Source: Archangium lipolyticum
GTDB lineage: Bacteria; Myxococcota; Myxococcia; Myxococcales; Myxococcaceae
Assembly: GCF_024623785.1 (NCBI RefSeq)
Contig: NZ_JANKBZ010000026.1
Span: 116,525 to 180,524, forward strand
DNA length: 64,000 bases
Reading direction: 5' to 3'
Shown here: positions 58,925 through 64,000 of the stretch, in pieces
Position numbering within the stretch: position 1 is the stretch's first letter
Layout: each line of letters starts with the position of its first letter
Program-made: the position numbers and the translations under genes
The notes under the pieces: generated by a model
Database searches by the model: none
What the model saw: the letters and a program-made list of their open reading frames with translations, nothing else
Told to the model about the DNA's origin: nothing

Positions 58925-61900
58925 ATGCAACAGAGAGGATTCCGGGGGCCGGTGGCCCTCGTGCTGGCGCTCCTGCCGGGGCTGCTGGCCGGGTGTGGTC
59001 CATCCGCCGTCGATGACGTGAACGCACCCGCGCTCCGCGAGGACGGCCGGGCGCTGTCCACTGGCGAGCCGTACCTGGTGCGCGACATCAATCCCCTGGG
59101 GCAGGGCTCACGGCCCGAGGCGGTGGTGGTCGTCAACGGCACGCTCTTCTTCATTCGCGAGAGCGGCCCCAGCGCGGGCCTGTGGAAGAGCGATGGGACG
59201 GAAACGGGCACGGTGCTCGTACGGAGCGCCAACGACTTCGGAAGCGCCAGGTTCCTCACGGACGTGGGCGGGACGCTGTTCTTCTACGACGGCCTCAATC
59301 ACGCCTTGTGGAAGAGCGATGGAACGCAGGCGGGCACGATCAGCATCCGGGACGACATGCCCCAGGTGGTGGCGACGGCGGTGGTGAACGGCCGGCTCTT
59401 CCTGCTCACCAACACCTCGCTCTGGGTGAGCGATGGCACCGCGGCCGGGACGGTCCCCCTCCAGAGCGACGCGTTCACCTCCGCTCGTGGGCTGGTGGCC
59501 ATGAATGGCACGCTCTTCTTCTCCGCCACCACGAGCGCGGGCGTCCACCTCTGGAAGAGCGACGGCACGGCCTCCGGTACGGCGCCGCTGAAGCACGTAT
59601 CGGCCTCGGAGCTCACCACCCTCCAGCTGGTGCCCGTCAACGGCACGCTCTTCTTCCTGGTCAACGAATTCAACGCCATCGATGACTCGTTGTGGAGGAG
59701 CGACGGCACCGGGGAGGGAACCTTCCCGCTCAAGGAGGATGTCGACAGCTTCGCGTCCCTGGTGGCCTCGAACGGGCGGCTCTTCTTCTCGAGCGAGGAA
59801 GAGCTGTGGGCGAGTGATGGGACGAAGGACGGGACGGTGCACGTCGCGAGCCTCGACTACCCCCTCTCCTCCTTGATGGCGACACCGGGAGGAGTCGTCT
59901 TCTCCACCTGGCGGAGCGACCAGGGGAGCGAGCTGTGGAAGAGCGACGGCACGGAGGGCGGCACGGGGCTCGTCATGGACCCCTGTCCTGAAACCAGCTT
60001 CGGCACCCCGTACGAGCTGGCGAGCACACGAAACGCGGCGTTCTTCCTCATCAGCTGCAACCCCGGTAGCACCGACTACGCGCTGTGGAAGAGCGACGGC
60101 ACGGAGAGTGGCACGGGGCTCGTGAAGGACGGCCCCCTGCGGATCTCCGACGGCAACTCGTCCATCCAAGAGACCCTCGCGGTGGACGTGAATGGGACGC
60201 TCTTCTTCTGGGCCGATGACGGCGTCCACGGCCTCGAGCCTTGGAAGAGTGACGGCACGACCGCGGGCACCGTGCTCATCCGGGACACCGTGCCGGCCCG
60301 CGCGGGCTCGGATCCCGAGCACCTGGTGGCCGTCGGAAACACGGTCTTCTTCAGCGCCAACGATGGGTCCAACAGCAGGAGGCTGTGGAAGAGCGATGGC
60401 TCGGCCGCTGGCACGACGCGCCTCAACGCCTACAGCACAGACGACCTGACCGCCGTGAACGGGAAGCTCTTCTTCACCCAGGGCCAGACCCTTGTCACGA
60501 GCGACGGGACGAATGCGGGCACGGTGCAGCTCCGCACCTTCTCCAGCCCCACGGGCGCCCCCTCCATCCTCTCCGCGCTGGTGGACTTCGGCGGAACGCT
60601 CTTCTTCACCGTCTGGGACAACACCCACGCCGAGCTGTGGAAGAGCGATGGCTCGGCCGCGGGCACGGTGCGCGTGAAGGAGCTCTTCACCGGTTTCTCG
60701 GGGAAGATCAACCACCCGGTGGTCATGAACGGGACCCTCTTCTTCATCGTCGGCGACTTCTCGGAGCGTCTGGAGCTGTGGAAGAGCGACGGCACTGCGG
60801 CCGGAACGGCACGGGTGAAGCTCCTGTTGCAGAAGGACGCGAGCATCAACGCGGCCGGGGTGCGGAGCATGGCGGCGGTGAGCGGGAAGCTCTTCCTCCT
60901 CCTGCAACCACTCTCCTCCAAAAATCTCCCGCTCCAGCTGTGGCGGAGCGATGGGACGGAGGCCGGGACCCAGCCCTTCCCGGAGCTCTTCTCCAAGACG
61001 AAGAGCCCGGAGGCGCTCGTGGGGGTCGACGGTACGCTCTTCCTGGTGTCCGGCCGAGGCTTCGAGCTGTGGAAGAGCGACGGCACGGTGGAGGGCACGA
61101 GCCTCGTCCGGCAGCTCCTCCCCGTCTCGGGGAACGACTATCCGACCCTCGGGTCCATGGGAAACGTGAGGGGACGGCTGTACCTGACCCTCTACGCCCC
61201 CGCGCGCGCCCGGTGGGAGTTGTGGCGGAGTGATGGAACGGTGGAGGGAACGGGCCTGGTACAACCGCTCGAGCTCGGTGAGATGAACCATCCCAACGCC
61301 TACTCCCTGGCCACCTTCGTGGAGGCAGGCAAGCGGCTCTTCTTCGTCAACGACGGAGGAGAGGGCCGGGAGCCCTGGGCACTGCCACTGGCGCCCGTCG
61401 AGTGTCCGATCGGCCTGCCCGCGGTGGAGGCCACGAGCCCGGAGGGCGCCCGCGTGGACTTCCCCGCCTTCCAGCGGGCCGGAGACGTCTCTGCCTCGCT
61501 GCCGGTCAGCACCAGCATCGCCTCGGGGAGCCTGTTCCCGATGGGCACGACCCAGGTGACGCTCACCGCGTCCGACCCGGCCTACCCCGCTTCCACGTGC
61601 ACCTTCTCCATCACCGTCCAGGACACCACCGCGCCTGACCTGCGGTGCCCGGAGACGGTAAGGGTGGAGGCCCCGGGTGAGGCGAAGGTCGACTACCCGC
61701 CCGCCACGGCCACGGACGCGGTGTCCTCGCCGGTGCTGGAGTACAGCATCGCGTCCGGGAGCACCTTCCCCAACGGTTCCACCTCCGTGGAGGTCAAGGC
61801 GACAGACGCGGCTGGCAACAAGCGCAGCTGTTCCTTCAACGTCGTCGTCCAACCCGAGCCCCAGGGTTGCGGCTGCGGAGCGACCTCTCCCTCGGCGGCG

Positions 61901-61963
61901 CTGGGGTGGCTGCTGGCGCTCATTCCGCTGGTGGCGCGCCGCCGGCTGCTCGCGTCCCGCTGA
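58925..61963 (+). CDS. ELWxxDGT-repeat lipoprotein with HYR domains and MYXO-CTERM tail
   Basis: 1012 residues. Signal peptide with lipobox (LLAGC, Cys21). Residues about 45-825 contain sixteen copies of the ELWKSDGTxxGT motif, a beta-propeller-like repeat common in myxobacterial surface proteins. Two HYR domains follow (VEATSPEGARVDFP; then DTTAPDLRCPETVRVEAPGEA). The end, GCGCGATSPSA, a hydrophobic span and ARRRLLASR, is a MYXO-CTERM signal, which directs processing by a myxosortase and surface display. Having both a lipobox and a MYXO-CTERM signal is unusual. Ligand unknown; possibly adhesion. GGGAG nine bases upstream supports the start. Confidence 0.88.
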   Translation: MQQRGFRGPVALVLALLPGLLAGCGPSAVDDVNAPALREDGRALSTGEPYLVRDINPLGQGSRPEAVVVVNGTLFFIRESGPSAGLWKSDGTETGTVLVRSANDFGSARFLTDVGGTLFFYDGLNHALWKSDGTQAGTISIRDDMPQVVATAVVNGRLFLLTNTSLWVSDGTAAGTVPLQSDAFTSARGLVAMNGTLFFSATTSAGVHLWKSDGTASGTAPLKHVSASELTTLQLVPVNGTLFFLVNEFNAIDDSLWRSDGTGEGTFPLKEDVDSFASLVASNGRLFFSSEEELWASDGTKDGTVHVASLDYPLSSLMATPGGVVFSTWRSDQGSELWKSDGTEGGTGLVMDPCPETSFGTPYELASTRNAAFFLISCNPGSTDYALWKSDGTESGTGLVKDGPLRISDGNSSIQETLAVDVNGTLFFWADDGVHGLEPWKSDGTTAGTVLIRDTVPARAGSDPEHLVAVGNTVFFSANDGSNSRRLWKSDGSAAGTTRLNAYSTDDLTAVNGKLFFTQGQTLVTSDGTNAGTVQLRTFSSPTGAPSILSALVDFGGTLFFTVWDNTHAELWKSDGSAAGTVRVKELFTGFSGKINHPVVMNGTLFFIVGDFSERLELWKSDGTAAGTARVKLLLQKDASINAAGVRSMAAVSGKLFLLLQPLSSKNLPLQLWRSDGTEAGTQPFPELFSKTKSPEALVGVDGTLFLVSGRGFELWKSDGTVEGTSLVRQLLPVSGNDYPTLGSMGNVRGRLYLTLYAPARARWELWRSDGTVEGTGLVQPLELGEMNHPNAYSLATFVEAGKRLFFVNDGGEGREPWALPLAPVECPIGLPAVEATSPEGARVDFPAFQRAGDVSASLPVSTSIASGSLFPMGTTQVTLTASDPAYPASTCTFSITVQDTTAPDLRCPETVRVEAPGEAKVDYPPATATDAVSSPVLEYSIASGSTFPNGSTSVEVKATDAAGNKRSCSFNVVVQPEPQGCGCGATSPSAALGWLLALIPLVARRRLLASR

Positions 61964-61969
61964 ACGCGG

Positions 61970-62461
61970 TCAGGAGTCGCGGCACAGCCGGTCCACCCGG
62001 CCCAGCAGCGTGGGGATGCGCGAGGCCCCGTGCATCCTCTGGACGTGCCCGGCGGCGGTGCTGGCCTCCATCCCCGCCGCCGTGACGAACAGGGGGCGCC
62101 GGCTCTCCCCCCGCAGCACGGGCACCGCCACATGGGCGTGGAACGCCGTCTTCGCCACGCCGATGATGGGGAGGCGCCGCCCGAGCGCCTCGTACAGGTG
62201 CGCGCCGAGCCCAGGCCGCTCCTCGCCGAGCCACACGTACCCATCGATGACCACGGCCTCGAGCGGCTCCGGCACGGCGGCGAGCACCTTCAACAGGTGG
62301 GGCAGCTCCCGGCGGTAGAACTGCCCGGGCTCATAGGGCTCGGCGGGAGGGCCTCGCTCCACCAGGTGAGAGGCCTCGGTGGCATCCCCCCAGTCCCGGA
62401 AGAGCACACAGGCGGCCACGGTGACCTCGGGTCGGTAATCCACGTCCAGACAGGCCAACAT
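61970..62461 (-). CDS. Endonuclease V-like protein
   Basis: 163 residues from ATG 62461, shorter than E. coli Nfi (223) at the N-terminus. The core fits endonuclease V, which cuts near deaminated adenine (inosine): CLDVDYRP (catalytic Asp), PGQFYRRELPHLL (Glu), AVVIDGYVWL (Asp) and PIIGVAKTAF. The missing N-terminal part normally contributes to the wedge that opens damaged DNA, so activity is uncertain. Converges with the ELWxxDGT gene (7 bp apart). Confidence 0.65.
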   Translation of the reverse strand: MLACLDVDYRPEVTVAACVLFRDWGDATEASHLVERGPPAEPYEPGQFYRRELPHLLKVLAAVPEPLEAVVIDGYVWLGEERPGLGAHLYEALGRRLPIIGVAKTAFHAHVAVPVLRGESRRPLFVTAAGMEASTAAGHVQRMHGASRIPTLLGRVDRLCRDS

Positions 62462-62654
62462 CGTTGCTCCTCCGAGTGTCCACCGTTCCGCCCGCCCACT
62501 CGCTGGACGACGTGCCATACGGGCAGGAAAGCCAGGTGGAGGTTAAGCTGGGACCCGTTTTGGGAACTCCGGGGCGGCAGTTGCTGTCCTGGAGGCAGGA
62601 AACGCGGACGGCCCCAGAGGGGCCCCCTGACGAGACTCGGAGCGGAGGACATAC

Positions 62655-63779
62655 ATGTCAGCCACCTGGCGCAAGTGGGTGTTGGTGGGAGTCGTGGGCC
62701 TGGTGGGATGTAGGACGACGGGCACGGCGGTGCGAGACGCGGAGACGCCCAGGCATCAGGTGCAGTTCGAGCCGGTGACGGTGACAGGGGACCTGGAGCT
62801 GGCGTCGCTCAATGACGAGGAGCTGTTCGCGGGAGGCACGTCGGCGTTCGCGGCGAACGACTTCGCCAAGGCGGCGCGCTACTTCGGGAGGCTGGCGGAC
62901 TTCTTCCCGGACAGCCAGCACCGGAGGGCGGCGCTCTACAACGCGGGCCTGGCGCACGAGCGGCTGGAGCAGTGGGAGGACGCGAACCTGCGCTTCTCGG
63001 AGCTGGCGGACGCGGAGAAGGGCACGGGAGACGCACTGGACGCGGCCTTCCGCCTGGCGGAGACGCACTACCACCTGGAGCGCTTCGCGGACGCGGCGAA
63101 GGTGCTGTCGACGATCGCGGCGCGCGATGACCTGCCGGTGGGCAAGCGCCTGGAGGCGCAAGTGCAGCAGGGCGTGTGCGAGCTGGAGTCCGGACAGTCG
63201 GAGAAGGCGGAGACCACGCTGCGCAAGGCGCTGGGGACGTACGAGGGGCTGTCGGACAAGGACGAGGTGGAGGACTACTTCCCGGCGCAGGCGCACTTCT
63301 TCATCGGGGAGATCTACCGGCTGCACTACGAGACGGTGAAGTTGGATCCGGCCAAGGGGAGCGACGCGCTGGCGAACGACCTGAACTACAAGGCCGAGCT
63401 GCTGCTGTCAGCACAGGGGCACTACCTGCGATCGATCCGGGTGGGCAACGGCCACTGGGCGACGGCGGCGGGCTCGCAGATCGGGACGATGTACGAGAAC
63501 CTGTACGAGCACCTGGTGAACTCGCCGGCGCCGGCGGAGCTGGACGCGGAGGAGGCGCAGGTGTACCGCGAGGAGCTGCGCAAGAAGGTGCGGGTGCTGC
63601 TGACCAAGTCCATCAACATCTACGAGCGGACGCTGGAGGCGGCGGAGCGGATCGGCTCGCAGAACGCGTTCGTGGACAAGACGCGCAAGAGCCTGGAGAA
63701 GATGAAGGCGCTGCTGCTGGCGGACACGGACTCGACGCCGGACGCATCCGAGCCGGCCCAGACCGATCCACACTCCTGA
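62655..63779 (+). CDS. TPR-repeat lipoprotein
   Basis: 374 residues with lipobox LVGC (Cys19). Tetratricopeptide-like repeats over about residues 50-250 (FAANDFAKAARYFGRLADFFP, ALYNAGLAHERLEQWEDANLRF, AAFRLAETHYHLERFADAAKVL), then longer helices. Myxobacteria use TPR lipoproteins such as Tgl and AglT in pilus or gliding machines, but none of those is a sure match. GGAGG six bases upstream supports the start. Confidence 0.8.
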   Translation: MSATWRKWVLVGVVGLVGCRTTGTAVRDAETPRHQVQFEPVTVTGDLELASLNDEELFAGGTSAFAANDFAKAARYFGRLADFFPDSQHRRAALYNAGLAHERLEQWEDANLRFSELADAEKGTGDALDAAFRLAETHYHLERFADAAKVLSTIAARDDLPVGKRLEAQVQQGVCELESGQSEKAETTLRKALGTYEGLSDKDEVEDYFPAQAHFFIGEIYRLHYETVKLDPAKGSDALANDLNYKAELLLSAQGHYLRSIRVGNGHWATAAGSQIGTMYENLYEHLVNSPAPAELDAEEAQVYREELRKKVRVLLTKSINIYERTLEAAERIGSQNAFVDKTRKSLEKMKALLLADTDSTPDASEPAQTDPHS

Positions 63780-63793
63780 ACGACCCCAAACAC

Positions 63794-63827
63794 CCCTCTC
63801 CCGCCGGGAGAGGGACGGGGTGAGGGT
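63794..63827. repeat. Palindromic intergenic repeat (REP-like)
   Basis: CCCTCTCCC-GCC-GGGAGAGGG followed by ACGGGGTGAGGGT, a widespread intergenic palindrome in GC-rich genomes. A related half, CCCTCTCCCTCTGGGAG, lies at about 63861-63877. It may also terminate the TPR lipoprotein gene. Confidence 0.7.
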
Positions 63828-63925
63828 ATCGAGCCCCTCGAGTTGAACCCGTGCAAGCTCCCTCTCCCTCTGGGAGCTGAGCATTAGCCACATTTGGCCA
63901 ACCGGGGGAATGGTGCGCCGCATTC

Positions 63926-63944
63926 CATGACTTATAGAGTCATG
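63926..63944. repeat. Perfect inverted repeat before a possible transposase
   Basis: CATGACT-TATAG-AGTCATG, seven-base arms. It overlaps the first possible start codon of the frame that follows (ATG at 63942) and could hide it in a hairpin. Confidence 0.55.
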
Positions 63945-63953
63945 AGGAAGGAG

Positions 63954-64000
63954 ATGACGGCAGCAGTAGCTTCGCTGTGGGCGCATGAGGAGTTTGGGCA
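63954..64000 (+). CDS. Possible transposase, first residues only (cut by window edge)
   Basis: Only 15 codons are visible, reading MTAAVASLWAHEEFG. This opening pattern (M-T-A..., then W..EEFG) is what I remember from IS4/Tn5-type transposases. An in-frame ATG at 63942 is an alternative start. The fragment is too short for certainty. Confidence 0.3.
   Translation, partial: MTAAVASLWAHEEFG

Noticed and set aside
58925..61400. DNA-level repeats with GAGCGACGGCACG every 120-200 bp, seen as a possible mobile or CRISPR repeat
   Set aside because: They encode the ELWxxDGT protein motif in one long frame.

Overview
The window is about 70% G+C by eye and contains a complete myxobacterial type IV pilus locus, a MYXO-CTERM protein, ELWxxDGT repeats, a PilZ-Hsp70 fusion and a toxin/immunity pair that looks like the SitA6/SitI6 (swarm-inhibition) family. 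This points to a social myxobacterium of the suborder Cystobacterineae, probably in the Archangium/Cystobacter/Myxococcus range. Species assignment is inference.

Positions 1-18.8 kb hold the pil locus. Going leftward from pilB on the minus strand come pilB, pilT, pilC, pilS and pilR. Then pilA, pilG, pilH and pilI lie on the plus strand. The minus-strand block pilD, pilS2, pilR2, pilM, pilN, pilO, pilP and the 5' part of pilQ completes it. Together these encode extension and retraction motors (PilB, PilT), inner-membrane platform (PilC), alignment complex (PilMNOP), secretin (PilQ, cut by the window edge), major pilin, prepilin peptidase, an ABC transporter needed for pilus assembly (PilGHI) and two sensor-kinase/sigma54-activator pairs. 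A good -24/-12 promoter and an upstream palindrome precede pilA, and a TTGACA-N18-TTTAAT promoter precedes pilB.

Positions 18.8-28.7 kb carry housekeeping and orphan genes: ribF, trmB, a REC-GGDEF diguanylate cyclase, two lipoproteins (one cupredoxin-like), a proline-rich protein with two segments resembling Hfq/Sm folds, a DUF4173-type membrane protein and a large DnaQ-DinG exonuclease-helicase.

Positions 28.6-34.6 kb are the accessory part. The last 105-107 bp of dinG occur again, diverged, about 2.2 kb downstream. Between the copies lie an AT-richer HNH-AbiTii fusion gene (likely anti-phage effector), an SMI1/KNR4 immunity-type gene and a scrambled fragment of a HEAT-repeat gene. Directly beyond follow the SitA6/SitI6-like toxin and immunity genes and three HEAT-repeat genes. 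This stretch is the best candidate for an undescribed system.

Positions 34.6-64 kb return to core-like content: alaS with an overlapping lipoprotein gene, the PilZ-Hsp70 fusion, two outer-membrane barrel proteins, a sensor kinase, gshA, a CysZ/EI24 protein, a very large S41 protease, a glycerophosphodiesterase, a TatA-like protein, a long zinc-ribbon protein, then a cluster of PhaR-like, ParA-like, phasin-like and two ArsA/GET3-like ATPase genes. The right end has an ELWxxDGT-repeat MYXO-CTERM protein, an endonuclease V-like gene, a TPR lipoprotein, a palindromic repeat and what may be the first codons of a transposase. No tRNA, rRNA or CRISPR array was recognised.
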